26,348 bases of DNA from Lingula anatina. Its lineage: Eukaryota; Brachiopoda; Lingulata; Lingulida; Lingulidae. Positions 10,099-21,317 of this stretch are shown piece by piece. The DNA lies in NCBI RefSeq assembly GCF_001039355.2, contig NW_019773809.1, positions 1-26,348 of the forward strand, in the 5' to 3' direction. The notes beneath the pieces were generated by a model that was given only the letters and a program-made list of their open reading frames with translations, was not told the origin of the DNA and did not search any database. The first letter of the stretch is position 1, and the number at the start of each line of letters is the position of its first letter. Position numbers and translations under genes: made by a program.

Positions 10099-11770
10099 CC
10101 CAGGGGCAGCCTAACCCTATGTCGCACTTAAAATCGGATCAGTTCATTCTGGGTCTATCATCTATCTAAAAAAATGAATCGAAAATCTCCAAAATTGAGG
10201 CCTCTCTTGCTGGAAAAAAAGTAAGAATGGCAGCACATTCCTCAGTCTGAGTCATGATAATTATAACAGCTTCAATAATCCATTTCCAAGGAACAGTCAC
10301 ATCCCCAGACGCGCTATGTTTGCGAAGGGTCCGAGCACACCCCTGATGATGGGTCTACATTAATCCCCAAACCTTCAGTTTCCACAGTGCAAGGTCAAGG
10401 TCGAAATAGCAGGCATTAAATGTAATGTGAAGACAGGCCCTAGTTCTCCTCCTCCCTACAGGAAAAAATATTAAATTGCTTCCTATGTGCCAGGTGACAG
10501 TAAAGACTATGTGCAATGTGTGATAGGGCTGAAAAAAAGAAAGCAACTTAAATAAAAATTGCTTTTCCATGGCACATCTGTAGGAACTTTGCAGAAAATT
10601 TAAATCCAATTTCTAACTTCCTTATTTTGAATTAGGGAGGTCGAGTCAACTTTGGAAGTAATATTAATATCAAATTGATATTTTCCGATAGAGTAATTCA
10701 TGAGCTTTCCAAATCATTTAATTTTTTTGAAAATCAACCAAGCCAATCAAAAGTTATTATATTTACAAGAATGCTAGTTGGCCACAAAATTGTAAAAAAA
10801 GTCTTCTATGCAAGCATATGTAACAGTTGATGCCAAAAGTGTCACCGAATTGCCCAATTAATTAAACAAAATCGCCAGAACTTTTGAATGGGGTAAAATA
10901 TCCATTGAAACAATCTAAAAAGATTGAAACAAGAGGAACCAACCAAAATGTAATTTTCTAGAATTTATCTACTATTTCCATGGCAACAGTTGCTAAATGT
11001 CAATAGCGATCAATTCTATTTTTTAACCTTAAGGCTTCAGAATCACTGTCCAAAGACATAGCTGTTGCTATGGTAAAGGTCTGAATTATTTTTCATACAT
11101 TATCATGAATTATTAAACTGAATATGAAGTGGGGATACGCTCTTGGTACTCAATACATGAATTTAAAGGGAAAACAACTGTTCATTTTGCCGCTCCCCCC
11201 CCCCACAAAAAAGTATTTTCTTGAGATAAACAACAATTTCCCATACTTACAAATGGTTAATGAATCCATTTCAACATTCAAATATAGTACCTGTGTTTTT
11301 TTTTTTGTTGTTGTTGTTTTGTTTTGTTTTTTTCTAAAAAGTTTTTTTGGTAATATTCTCTTAAGAGATTATTATAGAGTGTAGTAAGCTATGGAGGCCA
11401 CGTGGTGTGATGGCAAGCACAAATTTCAGAATAGTTGCGTTAACCGTTTTAGTAATAAAATAGAATTTATTATATTTCTATGAGTTGTTTATAATGTATT
11501 TATTGTAAAATACGAATATCATACAACAGTTGTTTTCCCTTTAAGCTGAATAGTTAACACATGCAATGTCACATGGCATCCAATATTATAATATGGCAAT
11601 TGCATATACGATTTAAAAGTTAGAGCTAGTATAAAAGTGCCAGAATGCACAATGAAAATAAGTAATATCATATTTTGGTAAGTTATCATTTTACCCAAAA
11701 ATTGAAAATGATATTGGACATCATAGCAGCTAGGAAATACAAAACCCGATTATTATTATTATTTTTTTTT

Positions 11771-11773
<3 letters not shown>

Positions 11774-11803
<30 letters not shown>
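11774..11803. repeat. (GA)n microsatellite
   Basis: About fifteen GA dinucleotides, preceded by a T-run. Confidence 0.95.
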
Positions 11804-11805
<2 letters not shown>

Positions 11806-12389
11806 ATAACGTAATGGCAGTTTTAGGAGATTTCAATTTATTTTTGTTAAGAAAAAAAAAATACTACTTTTCTTCATTTTTGTTTGACGGTCAGTAACCA
11901 TTCTAAAGTTATTGCATATCTCCATGATTTAATTAAGATTCCTCTTTTAATGTTCACTAGCGAGTTCAAAGTTGAAAAAAAAGCAATAGGCCAATCGATA
12001 TCATATGTAATTTCATACTTTGTTTGAAAAATAAATAAACTCTATATTCTTGAATTTCGTGAACAATATAAAGATTTTCCGATTAGATATTCTTGCTGCA
12101 AGTGCAGTTGCTTTTTCATCAGCAGAAAAAACAGCTTGGTGCGTCCGCTATTTTGTTTGCGGTAAGACCAAAGTCACTGATTTTCTAACGGCTGTTACGG
12201 CCAAGTCTTACCAAAAAATGATAAATAAATAACTAACTTGAACCCAGGGTAAGTTAAAGTATCTAGTTATGGGTAACAGAATTTTCTTCGTTACTCTAAT
12301 CCCAAAAAAACTTTATAAGCTAGTTGTGGCTTCTGTTTTCGGTTAAATCACCTTCTGTAACCTATCAGTCGGACAACTGGTTCATTTAC

Positions 12390-12560
12390 TGCATGAATAT
12401 GTGGCCAAACACGAGGAAATAACATCTGGGACGCCGTACGGGGCTTTTGGAAAAATGGCGCGAAACGCGTAGGTTAAGCAAGATTCGTAAATAGTGGGAA
12501 CCAAACGAGGAAGTGAAATCACCGGCGAATTCTCGGCGCATTTTTCGCGGCTGGAAGCTT
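12390..12560. promoter_or_regulatory. CpG-richer block with an E2F-like site
   Basis: CpG is locally denser than in the surrounding AT-rich DNA (GACGCCGTACGG, GGCGCGAAACGCG, CACCGGCG, TCTCGGCGC, TTCGCGGC). TGGCGCGAAA at 12456-12465 closely fits the E2F consensus TTTSGCGCSAAA. It may mark an unannotated transcription start, but no coding sequence is attached. Confidence 0.3.
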
Positions 12561-13316
12561 ACAACGGAGAAATGATACAACGTTACAAATGTTGTTAAAA
12601 AGCCCATTCAATGTTCTTTTCAAATATATTTTAACATTCATCATAAGATCCAAATATTGGAAGTTATGATAAAATACAAACAGCGAGGTTAGTTTTTCCC
12701 CTTTTGGACCGTGTGAGCCTGAGCGGTTTGACCTGACCTCCCTATCTGAATAAAAAGCCTACTACATGTACGACTATCTTGGTCGCTCTATAGCTTGTAG
12801 ACCTATTCAGGTCTTATAAACAAATAAGCGTTCCTTATCTCGAGCCTCGGGCTTGTGATCGCGAACGCTGAAGTAACGATTCAAAACTTAATAAAGAGGG
12901 ACTTTTGCTGCTATATATAGCTTGTGCATATAAAAGGTATTGATTCGTCACGTGAATGCTTCATGCAACCAAGAGATACGCTCTGCGCGATATTGAAAAG
13001 AGAAACTACATGTACACTAACATCTGGATTAACTGTCTACATCTGATGATAAATAATACAACATCACGTGACCCAGTGATTTAGTTTACTACTGAGACAA
13101 TTCTACTGACCGTTTCGACATTGGGTGACACGAAATAACCAATAACATCTAGTGATTCTTGAACACCTGCCAGCTTTTGTTTGACGTGGTAACTAGGTCA
13201 CTGCGTCACATCTCAGATTTTGATTCGTTCAACCAGACGATATTTGTATGGTTAAGCCGTTGTGACCTCGCATGCTCTCCTCTTGCAATCACAAAAAGCG
13301 ACCATATAATGCCGCG

Positions 13317-13336
13317 TTTTTTTTTTTTTTTTTTTT
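13317..13336. repeat. Poly(T) tract
   Basis: Twenty consecutive T. It could be a retroelement tail read from the minus strand, but no element body was recognised. Confidence 0.85.
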
Positions 13337-13727
13337 GTATACAGTGTACATGTGCCTGTGTGTGGAATTTGGTATTGCCATATCTGATATATATAAATAT
13401 ATGAAAGGGCAGGTGGCAATTTATAATAATTTATTCAGCTTGCTGTATGTCTAATTTGCTCCGTCTAATACTCGCTTTTCACAAGAAAAGGAAATGGGCC
13501 GCTGATAACTAAACGACTATTAAAGTAGGCCTTAGCAGATTAAGTGCTGTAAGTTGGTTATTTTACACAAGGAAGTTTAAGTAGCCTACATATATAGGCC
13601 CCTATATGGGATCGACCATGCATGTGGTACGAGTACATGTATAGGCCTACTTCCTTGTTTTCCTCGCGTCGTTACTCATAACCCATACCGTTACTCGCTC
13701 GCTGCTTCCTCTTTCGAAAATGTGGGT

Positions 13728-13752
13728 AACTTTCGGTTCCCTTTCACTTTCG
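13728..13752 (-). promoter_or_regulatory. ISRE/IRF-like element
   Basis: The minus strand reads GAAAGTGAAAGGGAACCGAAAG, i.e. GAAANNGAAA plus a third GAAA core, matching the interferon-stimulated response element pattern. No adjacent coding start is seen. Confidence 0.35.
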
Positions 13753-14161
13753 TATTTACAATACCGTTTTTATCTTTAAAATTATTTTATACAGGGTATC
13801 CCAAAATTGTTTCCAATTTGATGATATTTTCGACTGAAGGAAGGCAATCGTGTTTTTACCCATTAACGTTAACCTGTCCTACAAGCATATAAGTTATTTT
13901 GTATGATGTTATTATTTTTCTTGTGCGACACCATTTCTAATTAATTTCTAATAAAGTACAGCTCAATAGTTTATAATGCATTCGATACAAGCACCTCGGC
14001 GTTGAATCTCTGGGGCTACACGCAAAATAGCCTACAGCTGATCCCGCCCCTCGAATTTTATCCTAAAGGGCGTTTGGTCGATTATACCTTGTACGTGTAG
14101 ATATCTGTCTGTTGGTTATCCCCACAGAAAACGGCTCGGAGGAAATACTTTAAGTGTGGAG

Positions 14162-14336
14162 AACGTGCAGGGGGCGTCTCGATAGTCCGAAGGTTCATTG
14201 GTCCGAAAATCGATAACATTTTCATCGGTTTTTTAATCAAGGGTTCATTGGTCCGAAGGTTCTGTAGTGAACATTCGGACCAATGCACCTTCGGACTATT
14301 GAACCTTCGGACTATTGCTACGGCCCCAACGTGCAG
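14162..14336. mobile_element. 157 bp MITE with 9 bp target-site duplication
   Basis: The body at 14171-14327 is flanked on both sides by the direct repeat AACGTGCAG (14162-14170 and 14328-14336). Its termini are inverted: left GGGGGCGTCTCGATAGTCCG, right (reverse complement) GGGGCCGTAGCAATAGTCCG, both continuing AAGGTTCA. The interior consists almost wholly of direct and inverted copies of GGTTCATTGGTCCGAA, so the element folds on itself. It has no coding capacity. A 9 bp duplication with GG-starting termini points to the Mutator (MULE) or Merlin superfamily; the choice is inference. Confidence 0.8.
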
Positions 14337-14394
14337 AAGAAGGTTTGGTCTGTTTTGAGGGAGAAGAGCCAAGTTTTCTCTTGGGGGTATTGAA

Positions 14395-14980
14395 CAGTGG
14401 CGGATTTAGAGGAAGGGGGGGGGGGGGGTCAGGGGGGACCTGACCACCCTTCGATTTCTGGTCCCCTCTTGAAATTTGGATTTTGACTAGCTGAATCACA
14501 GTACTAAACCGTACTAAATGGCTCCGTTCGCCCTCTAAATTACCAGCGGCCCCCATAACCCACGCCAAGTTTTGGGAGGGTGTCGGCTTCTCGTCCACGG
14601 ACCCCCCCCCCNNNNNNNNNNNNNNNNNNNNNNNNNNNNNNNNNNNNNNNNNNNNNNNNNNNNNNNNNNNNNNNNNNNNNNNNNNNNNNNNNNNNNNNNN
14701 NNNNNNNNNNNNNNNNNNNNNNNNNNNNNNNNNNNNNNNNNNNNNNNNNNNNNNNNNNNNNNNNNNNNNNNNNNNNNNNNNNNNNNNNNNNNNNNNNNNN
14801 NNNNNNNNNNNNNNNNNNNNNNNNNNNNNNNNNNNNNNNNNNNNNNNNNNNNNNNNNNNNNNNNNNNNNNNNNNNNNNNNNNGGCCCCCCAAACCCCCCC
14901 CAAATTTTTGGGGGGGGTTGGGTTCTCCGTCCCCCGGCCCCCCCCCCCCCCCCCTTCAAATAATCCTAGATCTGCCCCTG
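14395..14980. mobile_element. Nonautonomous DNA element with CAGTGGCGGAT-type inverted ends
   Basis: The left end is CAGTGGCGGATTTAGAGGAA followed by a G-run. The right end, reverse-complemented, is CAGGGGCAGATCTAGGATTA followed by TTTGAA and a G-run. The ends thus form imperfect inverted repeats of about 25 bp, a terminus type common among hAT-like elements in invertebrate genomes (family knowledge, not searched). No clear 8 bp target duplication is visible. Both sides of the internal gap carry a similar segment (CCAAGTTTTGGGAGGG..TCGGCTTCTCGTCC versus CAAATTTTTGGGGGGGTTGG..TTCTCCGTCC), suggesting internal tandem repeats. The C-rich repeats probably caused the gap. Confidence 0.6.
14612..14882. 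other. Assembly gap (271 N)
   Basis: The run of N is flanked by poly(C)/poly(G)-like sequence. Frames drawn through it are artefacts. The true gap length is unknown. Confidence 0.98.
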
Positions 14981-15383
14981 TCGATGGAGGTATTCGTAGG
15001 GTGCAATGCCGTGTTGCTCCATCCGGCCACGGTGTTGCTTCCATTTCTCTTGAGTTCAACCGAACGGTTCAAATGAAAATATCTAACGACATCATATATA
15101 CATACATATTATCACAATTTGAGTTTTGGGGTTAATGTTAATGTGACAAATGTCACCTGTACAAAGTAATGGGGAGCGGTATACGGATTCTAGCGGACTA
15201 CTTTTCCTGCCACACCGGCATGAACATTTTGGACAACTCACCTGTAAAATTAATTGTCTCGTGGCAATGAGCGTACCTTCAACATTATTGTTGTTCACTG
15301 TCTTCGTTATTTGTGAACCTACACCAGATGAACTTCCAAATTATATTTGTAATTACGAGCAATAAGGAAAGTGGTTTCCGGTG

Positions 15384-15410
<27 letters not shown>
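15384..15410. repeat. Poly(T) tract
   Basis: Twenty-seven consecutive T. Confidence 0.9.
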
Positions 15411-15414
<4 letters not shown>

Positions 15415-15804
15415 ACTGAGCAATATTAATAAGAGTGACGTGTCTCTCTTCCTTTTTCCCTGGTTTCTAAATAATAAATGTAATTGAACGAGTGAAAATG
15501 CAATGTTTTATTTTCGGGTAAATCTATTGAGGTGGTGATTACCCTTTAAAAAAATGCTGTGTAAAAGAACAACAACTCAGGCGTCTTTTTGCACAGCTCA
15601 CACACGGGCTACAGGCATTGGTTTACAGGCAAGAACGGTAGTTTCTGTGGCCTCTCTCAAGGGTCCGTCTACCGTTTTTGAGCACCCTTTTTTATACATA
15701 ATCGGATGGAGACACACACATCGAGTTTGTGAATCGTATTTCTTTTTAATTACTGAATTGTTTCATAAGGCAACTATTAAATACAATGTAACTTAGACAC
15801 TGGC

Positions 15805-15842
15805 TAAAGGTTAACAGAACAGGATAAAGGTTAACAGAACAT
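15805..15842. repeat. 20 bp direct repeat, two copies
   Basis: TAAAGGTTAACAGAACAGGA followed at once by TAAAGGTTAACAGAACA. Confidence 0.85.
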
Positions 15843-16127
15843 CTTTTAAGTTAAAACTAGAATAATTAATCGTGCCCATCGGGCAAACAACTTTTTAAAA
15901 AATTAATCACTAGTTTAAAAGTAAATACCTTTCGCTTCAGGGGTAGGAAGGTTAGGGACATAAAGTGATCAGGCTCGTGGCTGAAAAAAAAAAACTTAAA
16001 TTGAATGAACTGATTGTAAGAGATGAAAAAGCTTAATCGTTTACAGATGCCTCCGAAATAGATCCACCATATAGTATACATATAAAGTACAGCGGGGTGA
16101 AATGAGACTTACTAGTAGATTTTTCAA

Positions 16128-16149
16128 ACCATAGAAGTACTTCTATGGT
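16128..16149. repeat. Perfect 22 bp palindrome
   Basis: ACCATAGAAGT followed directly by its reverse complement with no spacer, flanked by CAA on both sides. It could be a dimeric protein-binding site or a recent foldback event. Confidence 0.8.
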
Positions 16150-16570
16150 CAAACCATGTCAAATACAATTGTGCCTAGCATGTAAAGGTTTATGATCAAT
16201 GAACGCTTTCATTCATCCCCCAGTTCTGGGTAAATTCTTTAACTTTGATTTTCGGTGGTCTTTTGAAATTATTGGCTTGATTCAATTTTTTTTTTATTAA
16301 AATTAAAAGTAAAATTATAGATCTACATTGTAGCCTACATGTAGGTCTACTACCAGTAGGGGCCTAGTTACTGCTGCCTTTTTTTTTTTTTTTTTTGTAA
16401 CAAGCGTTTAGCAGAATATAAGGACATACTGGCTTTATGCATTAATTTTTTTTTTATTTCGTGATTGATTTATATGAAATTCGTACAGCCTTGGTAAAAA
16501 ATACTTCGCACTGTTCACCTTTCCAAAAATACGAACAAAAATCCCCTTGTTATGCATATTTATAACGTTA

Positions 16571-16800
16571 CGCACAATAATCATTCTGCGCATGCTCTTC
16601 TTGTTCTTCAATAAACGGAGGCACGAACATTGCCATGCATCCGGGAACTTCAGCGTGGCCTCCATTTTTCAAGAGGCGCTCCATTAACGAAACCTTGAGT
16701 CAAATTCATCGTAAATTGATCCAATTTTTATTGGTGCAAGTCTCTTTAACATTGGACAGGAGGACATCTTAGGCTATTTAGCCAATAGGCGAAATACAAG
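16571..16800 (+). promoter_or_regulatory. Putative TATA-less promoter of the zinc-finger gene
   Basis: TGCGCATGC (16587-16595) resembles the NRF-1 palindrome. There are three CCAAT-type boxes: CCAAT at 16782-16786 and reverse ATTGG near 16730 and 16751. CTCCATTTTT (near 16663) and CAAGATGGC, which spans the start codon, both fit YY1 sites. There is no TATA box. This combination is typical of broadly expressed genes. Confidence 0.45.
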
Positions 16801-19800
16801 ATGGCAGAGAGTGAGAAACCTGCAGAAAAGAAGCGTGGAGCGGGATTCGTGTTACCGCGGAACGTCATGGATGTGTATCTCACTCTCACTGTAGGAAAAA
16901 AGGCGGTTTTCTCGAGTGTTTCTGATTCTTCAAACACGATTCATCTGGAGAAAAATGATGACGAATCCGTGGACGTGAATTTCGGTGGCCCGAATGAGGG
17001 TCTATTTCGGCTTGATTCCCTGCAAGTCGACGATAACGAAGAAAACGCCTTAAAGATCAAGTTTGAGTATCTCGAAGATGAACCTACCGTGGTTTCTGCT
17101 GAGGATTTTGAAGCCGGTGAAAAGTTTTGTGATGGTATTGTACGCGTTAAAGAAAGAGACGAAGAGGAAGAGGAAAAAGAAAAAGAACAGAATGGCGAAA
17201 CTCCGAAAAAAGACGCGGAGGAGACAGGTAACTAAACTTCCTATTGATATATTTTCGTTCAGTTTGTGATCTCCTTGGGGATGGGTGAAACACGACACGA
17301 AGTACTGTAAGTGTTAAGGCAATTCAGCGTTCCTCGAATCACCAATTAAGTCATTATATGTATATGTATAATTTAGCAAAATAACGAAGTACATGTATGT
17401 GAAAAAATAAAAATGATGAAAAAGCAGATGTAGACAGTAACAGCAATAGTAGAATAAATATTTTTTTTATTTCAGATGACAAAACAACAGAAAATGGTGA
17501 GGAAGAACCTGTGAAGGAGAAGACAGTTATTGTCCAGGTGGTGGGGAAACCACTGTGTATAAAACAGAGCAAAGATAAAGATACTGGAGAGACTGAGTGA
17601 GTAGTTAACTTAACATTTGAGAACTGAGTGAGTTACAGTGGCAGTTCCATCATTGGGGGGGGGCGGGGGGGGACACAATATATAAAAAGATTGGTTCTGT
17701 TTGCTGGACAATATACAATGATAAACAAGGACAATTTAGCTGTAATATGTAGGATACAGGGATGGAGAAATTGTCAAAAATGATAAAAAAACTTAAAGAA
17801 TGCCCAGTACATTAAAATGTGATGTTAATCATAATTGACTTACTATATTTTCTGTGGTTACAGAGAAGCAGGGCAAGGGGATGCTGGAGGTCAAGAAAAA
17901 AGTAAGCAGCATTATTTCTAAAATAAAAAAGTCAAAAAATTGAATGACATCGCACACCCTTAATTATGACAACACTGTAGAATTGAGATATAATTTAGAT
18001 AACTTTTTACATGGAACTTATCTTTTCTTGATTTTTTACATAGGACATCTTGTCTCTTTTCCCATTATAAAAAGATTATAAAGCTTGCACATTTTGTCAG
18101 TCTTGCAAATGTGAATTTTATGACGAAAAATTAAAATTATTATTAAAATTTAAATATTGTTTACAGCCCTGGTTTTGCAAACATGGAATATGAAGAATCT
18201 TTGCTAATTCACATCAAGTTGATTATGTCAGCCTTCATTATTTTGATGTCTGTTTTTATTTTGAGAGTTGTTAATTACTTAGTGTTTTATTTTTATGAAT
18301 TCCCCTCAGGTGAAGGTGAAAATAACACAGGAGGAGACCCCGGCACAGAGCAGCCCGAGCAGGTGATTTCATCAAACCTCAGAACAAAAATTAGAAAAGC
18401 TGATCATAATTTAGAACACAGTGAGATATTTAATAAAACTCCCCAAAAAAAATCACCTCTCTGATCCAGTAGCATACTTACACCACCACGGCTGAACTGG
18501 GAATATAGTTTTCTCCATTAAATCATGTATGTCTTTAAACTTCAGTTGATGATGATAGCCTCAGATGTCCACAGCAGTGAGAGGATAGAGTGCAGTTTAT
18601 GCGGGTTCATCTCTAAGTGTAGCAGAGCTCTCATCCACTTTGTACAGGACCATGTACAGGAGGGGGACCTGGGGGGTGCGTTATCATCTCTCTCTATATA
18701 TAATGTTATATCTTTAAGTGTAGCAAAGCTCTCATCCACTTTGTTGGGGATAGGTTATCACTCTATACATAGATACATAATATTATATGTATATAACAAG
18801 GATCCAGAAGACATTTGTGCATTTGCAATCAATTTAGATAAATTTTATAAAAATCACTCTTCCAAGAAAGTATTTGTAATCAGACAGATGATTTGTTTGA
18901 AAAAACAATTTCAGTAGTTGTCCGTTATTTTACTCATGAAAAACCATGAAAAAGTAGTGTATCATAACACAAAGCAACTACACAATAATTTCTGATTTCT
19001 GCAGCCAACCGTCGTAGAAGTCGCAGAGTGTCCAAGAAGAAGTCTGCGGGTGGACGTCGGTCAAGCCGCGGGCGTCAGGTCCTGAGAAACTGGCGCTACC
19101 TGGAATACTCCAGCGGGGAGGAGGTGGATGCTGATGACACCGAGGACTTCACTCCGCCCGCCGCCAAGAGGGGGAGAGGACGAGGAAGAGGACGGCCGAG
19201 GAAGTCGGATGTGATGAAGGCTGAGGAGGATCTAGAAGGATTGGAGGAGGAGGAGGAAGAGGATGAAGATGAGATTGATGAAGAAGGTTTGTTTAAGCTG
19301 AGACTATGGCTATGTTATTTTTTTTTATTTTTTTGAATAAGTAGTGACTGAAAGCAGTCAAAATAAATATAAACTGTCACATATAAAATGTGAGGATTTA
19401 TTAATAAATGATTTTTTATTTATAATATTTATTTTGAACAGTGTGGCTGTTTTCTTCATAGTTTTTATTTGATAAGTTTTCTATACTTTAGTAAATTTGA
19501 ATCCTTAGTTTTCATATTTGACTTCAGAAACTAAATTTAACTTATTTTCATATTTCCAATTCCTAAATTTCTTTCAATGCTCATGTAGATGCATTATTTC
19601 CCACTTCAGACGAGAACGGTGAAAAGAGAGTCCTGCGTTACAGAAGAAAGAGAAAAGTAGCCAGGAAAAGACTCAGTGAGCTTGACGAGCCCCAGGGGGA
19701 CCCCAGACCTTGCCCCATATGTTCTGAGGAATGCAAGAGTGGCTCTGCACTCTTTTATCACCTCACCAAGAAACACAGGGGACATGAGGACTTCCAGGTA

Positions 19801-21227
19801 GGTGGAGTAAAGGAAAAGCGATTGATTTATTGACAGATTTTATTTCAAGAAGCAGTCTTTGATTGAACTTTCAGTACCTTTTCCTAATTGCTAACTTGTT
19901 TTATGTTTGGAAAAGAACATGTATGAGGTTTTAAAGTCTATAAACAAATTACATGTATAAAAAAAATCTCACAGAAACCTCTGTTATATTATTTAACAGA
20001 ATGCTTGGAATATTTTTTCACAAATTTGGAAGGGGTTGGATATTTGGCCATCACTTCTTAATGGGCATTGATTAAAATTATGTTTTTTATTCAGAAACAT
20101 TTCAAAGAAACAAGTCAGTTTGTGAAGAAGCAGTGTCCACTGTGTGGTAAGATATTACATAACAGCTCTTACCTGAAGGAACACCTGGAACACCAGCACA
20201 AAGAACACGACATGAAGCATGCATGCGAGGAGTGCGGGAAGGTATGGTCACTAGAGGGCAGCACTTGCTTTCAATGAAAAAAATATCCATTGATAAAATG
20301 TCCAATTATCTTGTCAATTGTAGTTCATGAATTAATAAACAAGCTAATAGTCCAAACCTAATGGGACCTGAAGCAGAAATGTCCTCAGTTGGGAAAATAA
20401 TAGAAAAAGAATCAGAATATAAAAGTCAGGACCTGTACACCAAGTAATTATCTTGACATGTAACAAGTCAAACAAAGAAATATATATATTCCTATATTTC
20501 TTGGTTTTGTCACTCAGATATACAAGCGTGAGGACCTGCTCAAGAACCACATCATGAAGGTCCACACTGACCGTCGCTTCAAGTGTGACAAGTGTGGCCG
20601 CGAGTACAAGGACAGGGGCAGTCTCACTGACCACAAGAAGATCTACCACACCTTCCAAAGCAAGTTCCAGTGCCACATTTGTAACAAGTATGTCAGCTCG
20701 GGGAAGATCCTTAAACGTCATATTCAGGTTATGCATGATGAGACCACGCCAAGGTGAGTTAACAAGTGTTGGTTAAGTAAGGTTTGAGTTTTTCAGTAAA
20801 TATTTCATGAAGAATGTTTATTTTATTAATTTTGCTTCATTGTTGAATAGGGGATATGTCATTTTGTAGTTTTTACATAGCTTCCACAGGTCTTAAGATT
20901 TACATTTTTTCCTTTGCTCACCAAATCCTCACTGTTTATGTTACTAAACACTCTAAACATCATTTGAGATCAACTCCATCTTGTACCTGCCTCAGAAAAT
21001 GAAGGTAAATGATGGGCATTTTCAAATTGGCAAGTTTTTCAGATTCTGACTGGCAAAATGGTCCATAAAGCCTCAATGATTTTATTCCAGCTTCAAGTGC
21101 CCGCAGTGTGACCGGGTGTGTAATGACCACCACAATCTCCAGCGCCACATCCGCCTGATCCACAACCCTGAGTCTGTGAAGAAAGTGCAGTGTCCTGTAT
21201 GCAACAAGATCTTCAGTCAGGTGGGTG

Positions 21228-21258
<31 letters not shown>

Positions 21259-21266
21259 CGGTTTTG

Positions 21267-21317
<51 letters not shown>

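Larger units (their letters stand above)
10099..14160. other. Long intergenic region, no supported gene
   Basis: No frame over ~95 codons and none with a recognisable domain. Contents: a (GA)n array (11774-11803); two inverted CCATRGCAAC words (about 10979 and 11064); a CpG-richer block (12390-12560); CACGTG boxes at 12949 and 13065; an IRF-like element at 13728; and poly(T) at 13317-13336. It could hold 5' noncoding exons or distal control elements of the IAP gene, but nothing proves this. Confidence 0.45.
14981..16570. other. Intergenic DNA, no supported gene
   Basis: Frames at 15150-15365 (+) and 15298-15092 (-) overlap on opposite strands. The minus one is cysteine-rich (CPKCSCRCGRK), but there is no known domain and no consistent splice context. 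Poly(T) lies at 15384-15410 and 16379-16396. A 20 bp direct repeat lies at 15805-15842 and a perfect palindrome at 16128-16149. Confidence 0.45.

Noticed and set aside
14296-15135. Long frames spanning 14612-14882
   Set aside because: They consist mostly of N from the assembly gap.
15092-15365. Overlapping opposite-strand frames, one cysteine-rich
   Set aside because: No domain match that I can recognise and no splicing context; possibly decayed element sequence.
18183-18464. 93-codon frame with a hydrophobic N-terminus
   Set aside because: It is intron 3 plus exon 4 plus intron read-through of the zinc-finger gene; only 18310-18362 is coding.
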